Shown here: positions 1 to 9,788 of the stretch, piece after piece
How the letters are laid out: each line of letters starts with the position of its first letter
Numbering within the stretch: the first letter of the stretch is position 1
Source of the DNA: Cunninghamia lanceolata
Lineage: Eukaryota > Streptophyta > Pinopsida > Cupressales > Cupressaceae
Length of the DNA stretch: 64,000 nt
Direction of reading: 5' to 3'
Assembly (NCBI GenBank): GCA_027924645.1
Contig: BSBN01001752.1
Location: 15,181,001-15,245,000, forward strand
Made by a program: the position numbers and the translations under genes
Notes under the pieces: generated by a model
Told to the model about the DNA's origin: nothing
Database searches by the model: none
Seen by the model: the letters and a program-made list of their open reading frames with translations, nothing else

Positions 1-1254
1 TGTTCTTCCTAAGCCTTATTTATCCTTCGTAACTATTGTCTTTCATTTAATTTTCATCCCCTTCCTATGTCCTAAGCCTCCTTTTACTATTTTCCTTGTT
101 GACCCCTTCAACCCCCTTGTTAAACCTCAACTTGTCATCACTAGTGTTGTCCTATATGTGAACCCCACCTTTCCTCTTCATAAAATATGTCTAAGAAAGA
201 TTTTTTTTTGTATTTTAGTATAGTAATATCAAGTTTCCTAGTCATGCATGCATTCTTTTAACATATTCTCCTCCAACATTTGATAAGTTGTGGCTAGCTG
301 GAGACAACTTTACGTACCTTATTTTTCATTTGGTTTGCATCTAATTACCTAGACATAACCTTAGAATTTGCATCTAGTTTACACATGTTTGCACATAACC
401 ACACTTAAAAAACATTAAAAATTATTCTTTTTCATTATTTCACCTATTATCAATAAGTTAATAATTAAATCATTACTTAATTCATTATTAGTAACCACCC
501 TCTAGTGGATTTAGTTGCAAATGAAAAGACCTAAAATTCTAACAACCCACTTAGCAAATTAGTAAAGTAGTTAGCCATTTAGCTCAAGAGGGAGTAATGT
601 TTGTCGATGCCTTGTCAAATAATAGATGGAAAATATAAATACATGGGAGAAATATTAGAGTGGAATGAGGATGGAGCATCAATAAATTTTGCTTTGGGGG
701 ACGTGGGAGGAGACGGTTCCATCATTGCAAAAGTGTTAGGTTGGTGAAAAAGTTTAGGAAGAGGCATAGGTTTGTGGACTAGGCAATCTTCTATCCAATC
801 ACCTTCTTCTCTATAAAAGAAACAAGAATTCAAATTTCTCAAATATATAATAGGAACGAGGATGCACATGGAGAGTTGAGAAATTATGTACTCTTTGTAC
901 ACAAAACTATGTAGTTCAAATAAAAGGCAATCCCTTTAATAAAGGGTTTAAATGACAGATTGAGGCAAGGAATCTCTACCCACATGGGATATTAATATTT
1001 GGAGGAAACATTTAGATAGAAATCAACGTCACATGCCTAGTGGTAGCTTACTTCACTTAAAATGGTTTGTGTATCATAATGCAGAATTGCTTATGCATGC
1101 TTTGCTAGATAAAATATCATCACAAGCATTCAACAATCATACATTAATTGTTGCCATCATCATTCATATTCTAGTAGATGGGTGAGTGCGAGATCATGAT
1201 AGGCCAAATAGTGGCAATAGAGAAAAATCTTGCTAGATGAAAAAGTGCTAACAT
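1..1254. other. AT-rich flank, no gene seen
   Basis: No reading frame here looks like a protein. Part of the stretch (about 1180-1245, around 'gagatcatgat') resembles 23508-23570, so it belongs to a dispersed repeat. No copy of the LTR found at 9412-9788 could be seen here, so the gypsy element to the right has lost its 3' LTR or was cut off near 1255. Confidence 0.5.
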
Positions 1255-1899
1255 TTAGACTAATATTTGGACTTGGATGGAAAGGATGTTAATATTTCTA
1301 GCTCTAATATGGATTCTTTGTATGACATCCATTATGCACCGCCATTCCTCATTCGCCAAGTGATCTCGGTGAAGTCCTCGATTCCCTGCAGCCTTTATTT
1401 GATTCTTTTCTTTTTCACTCAGGTCTGGTCTGCAAACCTTTGCCATAATGCTGTCCTTATGTTTTCTGGTCATTTTCTGTTTGCCGACTATAAATCCTTG
1501 GCGCGGTACACCCATTACTCTCTCGAAGTCTTGTGGCGAGAATGTGATTTTGACCGATACATTCATGAACCTGATGATCGTGTGTTTTGCTCGGGGATTG
1601 TAATTCGCCACCATGTTCTTCAATATTGCCTCAAACTCTCTGAAATTGAAATAGGGCATTTGTATTACCTTGTCTACTTGTGCCTTCTGCAGTGCCTTCT
1701 TGAGAGGGTGATCGTCAGCATGGCTGTTCCACCACTGTTTGCACTCGTTCGCCGTAAGACTTTCCCACTGCAAGGAATCCACTGTGATTTTTTCCTTGTC
1801 TTTTCCTTTCCCTTTTGGCTATTTCTTCTGTGCTGATGAACCCACGTCAATTTGTGGTGTCTGTACTGGTTTTTCTTCCACGATTACCTTTGCTGCCAT
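1255..1899 (-). pseudogene. 3'-terminal accessory ORF of the gypsy element, one internal stop
   Basis: An ATG at 1899-1897 opens a frame of about 214 codons down to 1255. It is interrupted once by TAG after 26 codons, in a Lys-rich stretch. The stretch past the stop is not low complexity: it holds a WWNSHADD segment, then FREFEAILKNM, an RFMNV segment and a GVPRQG turn. I do not recognise the family with confidence. The layout loosely recalls plant mobile-domain-like proteins carried by some retrotransposons, but that is a guess. It lies downstream of integrase on the same strand, where env-like or other accessory ORFs sit in Athila/Tat elements. The final dozen residues look unrelated, so the element may be truncated near 1290. 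Confidence 0.55.
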
Positions 1900-2100
1900 C
1901 TTTTGATCTTCCACCTGTTCTGAAATCTGAATTTATTTTCCTCTACCTTGAGCTCTAGTAACCCTGTTTGCTGGCAAGAATGACATTTTGATCTTCTTTA
2001 TACTCCCGCAGGTCAGTTAGTACCGGTATTTTTCTCTGCTTACACCTAAATCGTATGGCCAGCAACTTCACCAGATGAATCCGTACATTACTGTGGATTT

Positions 2101-2480
2101 TGTAATTGGTACGGCCAGCTAAGAACCGTACGGTCACAAGGTGTACGGCAGGACTCTTCGTACTGTTTAATCCTCCTCTGCTCCATACATCCTTAACCCC
2201 CTTCGTACGGCCTCCTCTGTACTTGGCGTACGGCTTCTTCTCCAAGCTCCGTACGGTCCTTTCTACAAGCTCTCGTACGGTTTTTTTTTTGCAAATTCGT
2301 ACGACCTTCTCTGTTGTTCGCACGATTTTTTCCGTACGGTCTTCCTTCTCTACTGTTCGTATGGCCTTCTTCCGTACGGCTCTCCCTCTGTGCTGATCGT
2401 ACGGCCTTCTTCCGTACGGTTCTCCTTCTTTGCTGATCGTACGATTTCTTCCGTACGGTTTTGTTGAAATGCCGTACGGT
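2101..2480. repeat. Cluster of CGTACGG words in the element's 3' region
   Basis: The word CGTACGG or a one-base variant (GTACGG, CGTACGA, CGTATGG) occurs about 16 times in 380 bases at irregular spacing. Near 2385-2460 it becomes a rough 40-base tandem built on 'tgctgatcgtacg' and 'cttccgtacgg'. The core CGTACG is a perfect palindrome. Reading frames across it merely translate the repeat and are not called as genes. Plant Ty3/gypsy elements of the Tat group are known to carry variable tandem repeats in the 3' untranslated region, which fits the position between the two accessory ORFs. Confidence 0.75.
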
Positions 2481-2531
2481 CTGCCTCTTATACTTTTTTT
2501 TTAATTTTATTTTTATTTTATTTTTTATTTT

Positions 2532-3314
2532 TTATTTTTTTAATTCTATTTTGCTTTTTCCCTTACTTGACTCGTCGATTCCAGATTTCTCGAACTTTGC
2601 CAGCTCCCATTTGTCCTCCCAGTTCTCCAGAATCTCTATTTCTGTCAGATGACGGAAGATACAGTTTATGTAGCCTTTCTGTCTCAGACAATCGTTCGAG
2701 CAACATTTATCAATTTCCTCTAACTCCCATATCTGGTCGAAGATCGTTGATGGATCTCTTACCCATGTCAAATTCCACCCCATTGGCTCCTGGACCCACT
2801 GGAATATTTTTCCGTCTTCGTTCATCTTCACATTCCCGTCCCTGCATCTATATTTTGCTTTCCAAAGCCGACTCCTTGGAAGCTGTATGTGAGGTAATTT
2901 GACTGGCCAATTTTTCCTCCTCAACTCCCAAACTTCGTCACTGTAGGGTGATCTTTCCACGATAAACATTGCTTCCGCCAAGTACTTCCTTCTTGGCGGG
3001 TCCCGGACCTCCTTTGGTAGTAGGAACTCAAATTTGTCCCGTAGTTGATTGCATTCTTTTATCCAGTTGTTCCAATTCTTTTCTTCTTCTTCCTCTTCTT
3101 CGGGGTAGTTCTTGTTAATCCATTTACCACCATAGTCTTCATCGATTTCGCCCTCACGGGCTACCATCCGCACTGGCTTTGGTGCAAAGAATCCCGTGAC
3201 TGGTTCAAACTGAGTACATGCAAATACCATTCCGTCAACTTTGTTTTCTGTCTCCTCACGTTGTTTGCCTCTTTCCTCCTTTACGCTGTGGTTTGTTAAT
3301 GCGAATCCCAGCAT
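2532..3314 (-). CDS. Post-integrase ORF of the gypsy element, unknown function
   Basis: An uninterrupted 260-codon frame starts at ATG (3314-3312), only 34 bases beyond the integrase stop. The product is hydrophilic, with an acidic EEEEEEE run near residue 75, many Trp residues (WNNWIKE, WELRRKNWP, WVQEPMGWN) and a Lys-rich C-terminus. No signal peptide or membrane segment is visible, so it is not an obvious envelope protein although it sits in the env position. That it is still open while pol is broken suggests recent function or chance. I do not recognise a domain. Confidence 0.6.
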   Translation of the reverse strand: MLGFALTNHSVKEERGKQREETENKVDGMVFACTQFEPVTGFFAPKPVRMVAREGEIDEDYGGKWINKNYPEEEEEEEKNWNNWIKECNQLRDKFEFLLPKEVRDPPRRKYLAEAMFIVERSPYSDEVWELRRKNWPVKLPHIQLPRSRLWKAKYRCRDGNVKMNEDGKIFQWVQEPMGWNLTWVRDPSTIFDQIWELEEIDKCCSNDCLRQKGYINCIFRHLTEIEILENWEDKWELAKFEKSGIDESSKGKSKIELKK

Positions 3315-3347
3315 GTTGATTTGTATTGTTTCTCTGTTTCTCTCTTT

Positions 3348-6080
3348 CTAAATCTTCAGTTTCGACCCGTTCACTGCTTCGTTGATTGGACTTCCATCGA
3401 GATTATCTAGCTTTATAGCTCCATTGTCCATCAATTCCCATATTCTGAACGGTCCTAACCACCGAATTTTGAACTTCCCAGGTTTGATTTCGTTACGGCC
3501 GTTATATTTCAGGACTAATTGCCCGGGCCGGAACTCCATTTTCCGTAGGTGTTTGTCGTGCCAATACTTCCGGTGTTTCTGCATGATTTTCGTCGACCAT
3601 TGAGCCAAAATTCTTTTCTCGTCCAATTTAGTCAACTGGAATAGTCTTTCCTCTAGGCTCTCAGTATCTCCTAGTCTGTTTTCCACTGCAATTCTCAGAC
3701 TTGGGACAAGGTACTCTGCTGGTACTACCGCTTCTTGCCCATACATCAACTGGAAAGGTGTGTGTTCAGTCGTTACCTTATAAATGGTTCGGTAAGCCCA
3801 TAATACCACCGGTAACCTTTCTTCCCAGTCCGATCCTTCGATTCTGCATGACTTGTGGATTACCGAAACGAGCACCTTATTTGTTGACTCTACCTATCCA
3901 TTCGCCCTTGGATAGTACGGACTTGACAGGGTGTGCAGGATTTTGAATTCCGTAGTCATGAGTCGGATGACGTGGTTGACGAAATGTCCCCCACGGTCAC
4001 TCATCAATTGAATCAGAATTCTATATCTCGTCACAATCTGCTCGTATAGGAACTTTGCCGTGCTTAATGCAGTATTATTCTCCAGTGCCTTTGCTTCAGC
4101 CCACTTCGTTAAGTACTCTGTAGCCACTATTATGTACCGACATCGGTGTAGTTGGCTGACCTTCAGAGGTCCTACAAAATCCAGCCCCCATCTTTCGAAA
4201 AGTTCTTGAGGTTGTGATGGCCAGAGTGGCATATAATCCCTCTTCAATGGTTTTCCTACCCTCTGACAAGTGTCACATTGAATTACCCATTCCCGGGCAT
4301 CTGTGTGTAACGTCGGCCACCATAGGCCGGCGAGTAGGACTTTCCGTACCGTGGCGTCGGGACCCATATGTCCTCCTGCCAGTCCCTCGTGGGCTTCTGC
4401 CAATACACCCCTTATCTCTTCTTCCATCACACATCTCCAGAGGATTTGGTCGGGGCCCATTTTGTAGAGCAGCCCGTTTATCAGTTGAAATGTCTTACTC
4501 TTCAGTGCAATCTTCCGTCGTTCACTTGTAGACATTTCTGGCGGGAATGTTGAAGTGGACAAGTACTCACCAATTTTCTCGTACCATGGCGGCAAGGCAG
4601 CGATGTGGAATAGGTGGGCATCCGGAAAGTCCTCATTGACTCCATCTCCTGGTTCTCTGGATTTGATCTTTGAGAGTTGGTCGGCAATTACATGGCTTTT
4701 TCCCGGTCGTACAATAATGGTGAAAGTAAATTCTTGTAGTAGCAACAACCATCTACTGATTCTGCCTTGAATAATTGGTTTGTTGACTAGATACATTAGA
4801 GCTTGATGATCCACATAAAAAGTGAATGGTGTTGCCAAGAGGTAATGCCTGAATTTCTGTACGGAGTACACCATTCCCAGAGCCTCCCTTTCTGTAGTAC
4901 TGTAGTTCTGTTCTGCCTTGGAGAGCAACTGACTGGCAAAGTATACTGGATGATCCAGCCCATGGGATCCGACCTGTGCAAGAGTGGCACCAATTGCAAA
5001 GTTTGATGCGTCTACGTGCACGTGGAATTCCTTGTCCCAATTTGGATAGGCTAGGATAGGTGCACTGATGAGTCTTGTCTTTAGTTCTTCAAAAGCTTTC
5101 TGTTGTTCCTCCAACCAGACAAACTGCACCCCTTTCCTTGTCAACATGTCGAGTGGTTGTGATACCTGAGCAAATTTTTTGATAAATCTCCAGTAATAAC
5201 CGACATGGCCTAGAAAAGACTTTACTCCAGTGACATCTTCTGGGGCCTCCATTTCTACAATTACCCGAATCTTGTCCGGGTCTGCTTTTAGTCCTGCTTG
5301 GCATACGATATGGCCCAGAAGTTTCCCTTGGGACACCATGAACTGGCACTTCTTCAGGTTTAAGGCCAACCGTGCGGCTCTGCAACGCTCCATGCATTCG
5401 GTGAGGGCTTTAAGGTGTGTCTGCTGGTCGCTGTAAATTGACCAGTCATCGAGGAATGCCTTGAAGTTTCCCACCGACATTTTGTCAAATATGTGTAGGA
5501 TAATCCTCTGAAAGGTGGCTGGTGCATTGCACAGACCGAACGGCATCCGGTTGTATGCATATACTCCATTTTCAATCACAAATGTTGTTTTCAGTTTGTC
5601 TTCCTCGGCGATGCTAATCTGGTTATATCCCAAAAATCCATCCATAAAGGAATATATTTCGTGACCGGCCACTTCTTCCAAAATGGAGTCTGTGAATGGG
5701 ATGGGGAAGGGGTCTTTGATTGTTACCGCATTGAGGCATCTGAAGTCTACGCAAATCCTGATTTGTCCCCCTTCCTTTTTAAGTGATATCACAATCGGTG
5801 ACACCCACTCACTCGTTTCCACCTCGAATATTATTCCTGCCTCAAGCATTTTTTCAATTTCCTCTTGTACTTTTGCCGCGTAGTTCTTATTCATGCGGTA
5901 TGGCCTTTTCCTTACTGGACGTGCTCCTGGTATGAGTGGAATTCTGTGGACGCACAGTTCTGGTGGTATCCCCTTCAGGTCCTTGTAGGTCCAGGCAAAT
6001 ACATCTTTGTACTCTAGGAAGATTCTGAATGCTGCTGCCTTGAGTACGGGATTCCAGTCGTCGCCGGCTAGAATTATTTT
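3348..6080 (-). pseudogene. pol: reverse transcriptase, RNase H and integrase, TAG in integrase
   Basis: The frame opens near 6080, one base back relative to the protease frame, whose stop is at 6074. RT follows with VDFRCLN, the MPFGLCNAP block and the catalytic FLDDWS. RNase H shows HVDASNFAIGATLAQ, STTEREAL and VDHQAL. Integrase has an HHCC zinc site (H..H then CDTCQ), the first catalytic Asp in GLDFVGP and the second in MSDRGGHF. Just before the region of the catalytic Glu, an in-frame TAG (3896-3894) interrupts the conserved ANG-VE motif where Gln is normal. The same frame then continues to the stop at 3348 through the GPF motif (RWLGPF). The enzyme would copy RNA to cDNA and insert it; this copy should not make intact integrase. 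Confidence 0.9.
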
Positions 6081-7750
6081 CGGTTACTTTCCTCGTCGAG
6101 GTTAACTTTCTTCGTTATCAGTTCCTCGTACATAATCTTCTTTTCCGGTTCAAACTGATGTGCCGGCGTACTGTCTACTTCTGCATTCCCTTCCTTATAT
6201 TCCCCGTACGCCGCTGGGAACATGTGGTTTACTTCCTTCTCCTTCTCACTTGTTCGTTCCACTGTTTCACCGTCGTCTTTTTGTTCACTCGTCGTTCCCG
6301 AGTTTTCAACGATTTTTTTTATTGAAATCATGTTGCACTGTGGCGGAAAAAACTCGTAGTCTTCCATCTGCCAATGGAATAGCCCGCTGAATGAATTTGT
6401 CTCATCTTCTAAACATTCCTGTAATTTCAGCACCCCTTCATCATCGGGCTCCATCAGCCCTTTCCTACTTTCCATCGAGTCCCCTCCATCCGAGTCAGAA
6501 TCTGACGCCAACTCTTCACTGACGGTTTGTGTCTTTAAATCAATAACGAACTTCCTACGTCCATTCTCTATGGACAGAGTGTTTTTCTTCCAGTTGTGGT
6601 TGGCCTTGGCGGCTATTAGCCATCCTCGGCCGAGTAATGCATCATATGATGCATTTTGTGCTGTTATGACTACAAAATTTAACAAGAATTGCTGGGTACC
6701 GATTCTTACCTTTTGAGCCATTAGCACTCCCAGCGCCTTGATCCCGTGCTGGTCGGCTCCCACTAACTGGAAGTTTTGTGGCCATAGAGTAGGCTTCCCA
6801 AGGCTCTTCCAGGTTGCTTCTGGTAGTACATTTACTCCGGATCCACCGTCGACTATAGTATTTGTCAAGTTCTGTCCAAGGATTTCCATGCGTACTACAG
6901 CCGGTTTCTTCCCAGTATCAATCGCCAGCAACCTCGAGTTGAGTACTTGTTCTCCCGTTGGCGGTGGTTCTACTATAACATCTTCCGTCGTGAGGTTTTG
7001 GTCTTCGTGTGAGTTGTTTTCTATTACCTTGGATATTGCTACTTTTAACTGAGGCAAACTCTGGAGAAGGTCTACCAATTTAATTGGTATGGTAGCTTGC
7101 AGTACTTGACTTGTTATGTTCTTGTCCGATTCCAATTGTATTGCCTTTGTGTTTGGGTTCCTCTGTTCGGTTCTCATGGCCGCTTCCACTTCCTTCCGCG
7201 CCTCTCGGAGTCTTTCTTTTTCCGTACGGGGATCTGGATAAGTGGCCTTTTTCCACTGTGCTCGGGTGATAGCCAGGACTTCTTCATCAGTTTCCTTGAG
7301 ATTGATAAGGTTCACCCCTTTCTTCTTCGGACAGTCTTTTTCCTCATGATCGTCAAGCCCACACCACTTGCACAGTGCATTTATTATGATCTGGTTGTTG
7401 TTGGGGCATTCTCTTGCAAAGTGTCCCCACTCATTGCACTGCCGGCACTGTATCATTAGTCGTCCTTTGCTGTCGTATTGCAATCTATTTCTGGGGCTGT
7501 TATTGTTAAACCTTCTGTTATTCCTGTATCCTCCCGGAGATGCATTCAGACTATTTTGAGGTTTCGGTGGTGTGGTCGGCGGAGTTGATGATTCTCCTTG
7601 GGTGAACAACACTTGAGTACTTCTTGCTTTCAAATTGAATGGACATTCCTTGATTGAATGTCCCATTACCTGACAGATGTCACAAAATAATTTTCTCGGG
7701 CAATTTGCCTTTATGTGACCCTCGCCATTGCACTTTGTGCACCATAACTC
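6074..7750 (-). CDS. Zinc knuckles and aspartic protease of the gypsy element
   Basis: This frame follows the gag stop without a shift. It begins with a Cys-rich part that holds a CTKCNGEGH knuckle just after the stop, then CRQCNEWGHFAREC and CKWCGLDDHEEKDC, all CX2CX4HX4C-type nucleic-acid-binding motifs of nucleocapsid. After a charged linker comes the retropepsin-like domain, with the active-site DGGSG in IVDGGSGVNVLP and a later LLGRGWL flap-side motif. The acidic C-terminal tail is about 150 residues and ends at TAA (6076-6074), where pol overlaps in the -1 frame. Whether that shift is natural frameshifting or decay cannot be told; no classic slippery heptamer was evident. Confidence 0.8.
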   Translation of the reverse strand, partial: ELWCTKCNGEGHIKANCPRKLFCDICQVMGHSIKECPFNLKARSTQVLFTQGESSTPPTTPPKPQNSLNASPGGYRNNRRFNNNSPRNRLQYDSKGRLMIQCRQCNEWGHFARECPNNNQIIINALCKWCGLDDHEEKDCPKKKGVNLINLKETDEEVLAITRAQWKKATYPDPRTEKERLREARKEVEAAMRTEQRNPNTKAIQLESDKNITSQVLQATIPIKLVDLLQSLPQLKVAISKVIENNSHEDQNLTTEDVIVEPPPTGEQVLNSRLLAIDTGKKPAVVRMEILGQNLTNTIVDGGSGVNVLPEATWKSLGKPTLWPQNFQLVGADQHGIKALGVLMAQKVRIGTQQFLLNFVVITAQNASYDALLGRGWLIAAKANHNWKKNTLSIENGRRKFVIDLKTQTVSEELASDSDSDGGDSMESRKGLMEPDDEGVLKLQECLEDETNSFSGLFHWQMEDYEFFPPQCNMISIKKIVENSGTTSEQKDDGETVERTSEKEKEVNHMFPAAYGEYKEGNAEVDSTPAHQFEPEKKIMYEELITKKVNLDEESNRK

Positions 7751-9351
7751 TCAACCTTCTCTCGTTGTCTCTTTATCTGTTTTTATTTCCTTCATCATGC
7801 GGATCATGTCCCTTCTCAGTGCCTGAATGGTTTTCGACTCGTTCTCACTGCTGTCATCCCCCGTACTGTCATCATCTTCAGTTCTTTTACTTCGGGATGA
7901 TGTTTTGCTTTCGCTTTCTATGTCCATTGCCCGATTGTATGCTTCTGCGTACAACGATGGGGGTACCACTTTCATCTTTTTTCTTAATGACAAGACTAGC
8001 CCTTCAATGAACCATCTTTTCTTCAGTCCATCGGCTGGCTGTGTTTTCAGTTTCCCGAGTAACTCTTTGAGCCTTCTATTATATGCCCTTACGTTTTCAT
8101 TCTTCCCTTGTTTGGTACTGTAGATTTCAGCGACAATCTCATTGTCGTCTCTAAGAAGTTTAAATTCGTTCTCAAAGGCTTTCCTGAGTTCGTCCCATGA
8201 GGTCTTTTGTGCTGCCTCTAGTTCTGTGTACCAGTCAATGGCAATACCTCTTAACGTCGCTGGAAATGCTTTTACCCAGTAATCTTCGTCCTCTTGTCTG
8301 TTTGCCACCCAAATGGTTTCACACGTCTTACAGTGTCGGACAGGATCCTCTGCCCCGTTCCCCATGAACTTCGGCAACTTCTGCCTTTCACTTGCCGATG
8401 GGGTCACCATCTTTTTCCCGAGGTACCCTCTTTGTGTTTTTGACCCGACTGGACTGGTTCTACCGTGTCGTTCCGGTGTCTCCCTGACACTGCCGGCCAC
8501 GTACGGTTCCTTCCCACTTCCAGTTCCGGCGTCCTCTACACTTCGAGTTACCTCTGGTTCTCCTTGGTTTTCCCTTTGGGCAGGGGTCTCGGGCTCAGGT
8601 CTTCTGTTCCGCGGTCTTTCGTCTGAAATGGACAATGCCACAATCCGACGTATACTATTCTCTAGTTCTTCTGTCAGATTATTTTCTTTTCCTTTATTGG
8701 TTATTGGCGTTCTAAAACTATGTTCATCACCTCCTTGATCTACCTCTTCGTGTTGTTCATTTTCTTTTTCAACAATCTGTTTCAATCTTTTTCTACGTTC
8801 TTCTTGTTCCTTTAGTCTTAATGATTTTCTTACTATTTCTTCTAGTGTTGTGTGCCCTGCTGGTAATTTATTCTTGTCCTTATTCAGTTGTATGGGCATT
8901 AATTATGCTTACCCTTTCTCAATTGTACAGTGTGCGACGGCGATCACCGTCCCGTTCCTCCTCTTCTTGTTTTAGACGTTCTTCATATCTTTTGAGAATT
9001 TGTTGTCGTCGCACTTCCCTCTCTTTCTTCTCGAATATCTTGGAAGGCTATCAAGTTCCTTGCCAGAAGTTGAGGAATGCGGTCCAGAAGATTATCCACT
9101 TCGCTATTAACACGTAGGTTCTCTGAAATATCCTCCTGTGGAACCTCTCGGCGGATAGACTCGTCACGCACGTATTGTCCGACTGATAGTAACCACAGTT
9201 TGACTAATTCCTGAGTTACTTCATCTTCCTGACTTCTGGGTTCATTCTCTTCTCTATCGCTTTCCTCGCGTTCTTCTTGAATTTCTTGTATTATTTCTTC
9301 TACGTGCTTTCTATCTCGTACCTCTTCGTCGGTATCGACCAGTTGCCCCAT
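7751..9351 (-). pseudogene. gag: coiled-coil N-terminus and capsid, frameshifted
   Basis: The N-terminal part (from ATG 9351) is very rich in Glu and Arg and likely forms a coiled coil (EEIIQEIQEEREE). An extra G near 9027 ends that frame at 8983, while the neighbouring frame carries the same style of sequence on to a stop near 8930. The capsid part (8899-7751, 382 codons) has the plant retrotransposon gag signature: WYTELE, WDELRKAFENEF, then AYNRRLKELL and WFIEGL. It ends at TGA (7753-7751), just ahead of the zinc knuckles in the same frame. That stop may be a C-to-T change at a CpG or a natural gag terminator read through at low rate. Confidence 0.8.
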
Positions 9352-9395
9352 TATGCTGCCATTCTCCCGTCTGGATGTTTCACCGGATTCGCTTA

Positions 9396-9408
9396 GGCAA
9401 CGGCGCCA
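9396..9408 (-). other. Primer binding site, tRNA-Asp type
   Basis: On the minus strand TGGCGCCGTTGCC lies three bases inside the 5' LTR. It matches the 13-base core of the site known from Athila/Tat elements, complementary to the 3' end of plant tRNA-Asp. The match stops after 13 bases. Confidence 0.75.
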
Positions 9409-9411
9409 AAA

Positions 9412-9788
9412 TGTTTGCTGCCTAAGTGGTCTAATTGGTTTCAGATAGAGTAATTGAGAAGGATATTTGCATTATCACAGTGCATTGAAACAAATTACAT
9501 TGTACGAGAACAACAACCAGAAAGAATAACAACCAGAATTGGTACTCAAAAGATCAACTGCATATATTAACTCAGAACAGTAAATCCAAATACCATCCAA
9601 AAACTCCATGCCCATATAATGGCGTAACAAGAACATATATAGTTTGGCCGATGGTTGCCAACCGTCGCCAACCATTGTACCGATCGGGAGTAACTACTCA
9701 CCGAAACTAAAACATAAACATACTGCCCGAAACCACTAACAAAACATATTTTGCCAAAAGTAATAAACTATGTAAAATACGCCTAACA
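9412..9788 (-). repeat. 5' LTR of the gypsy element
   Basis: On the minus strand the 377-base LTR starts TGTTAGGCG and ends GGCAGCAAACA, so it has TG...CA ends and lies directly next to the primer site. No second copy is present in the window. A TATA-like CTATATATG (minus strand, 9634-9642) could be the promoter. The borders are inferred from the ends and primer site, not from an alignment of two LTRs. Confidence 0.75.
9634..9642 (-). promoter_or_regulatory. Candidate TATA box in the gypsy LTR
   Basis: CTATATATG on the minus strand lies about 150 bases inside the LTR start, a usual place for the U3 promoter of plant LTR elements. Not tested. Confidence 0.35.

Larger units (their letters stand above)
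1255..9788 (-). mobile_element. Ty3/gypsy LTR retrotransposon, Athila/Tat-like, 3' end missing
   Basis: Read on the minus strand the order is 5' LTR, primer site, coiled-coil and capsid gag, CCHC zinc knuckles, aspartic protease, reverse transcriptase, RNase H, integrase, then two further ORFs. RT before integrase makes it Ty3/gypsy. The RT box reads FLDDWS rather than YIDD, the integrase ends in a GPF motif and there is no chromodomain. Those traits, a tRNA-Asp-like primer site and extra 3' ORFs fit the Athila/Tat branch. It is decayed: TGA before the zinc knuckles, TAG in integrase, TAG in the last ORF and a 1-base slip in gag. Only the 5' LTR was found. Confidence 0.9.

Noticed and set aside
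1267..1836. Plus-strand 189-codon frame
   Set aside because: It is the antisense of the retrotransposon's last ORF, starts at TTG, and its residues follow from the other strand.
1955..2323. Minus-strand 122-codon frame
   Set aside because: Most of it is a translation of the CGTACGG words; no domain and no sensible start.
2101..2480. CRISPR-like array of short repeats
   Set aside because: Words are only 7 bases at irregular spacing with no spacer structure, inside a plant retrotransposon.
9475..9675. 66-codon frame inside the gypsy LTR
   Set aside because: Lies across the LTR promoter region and lacks any motif.
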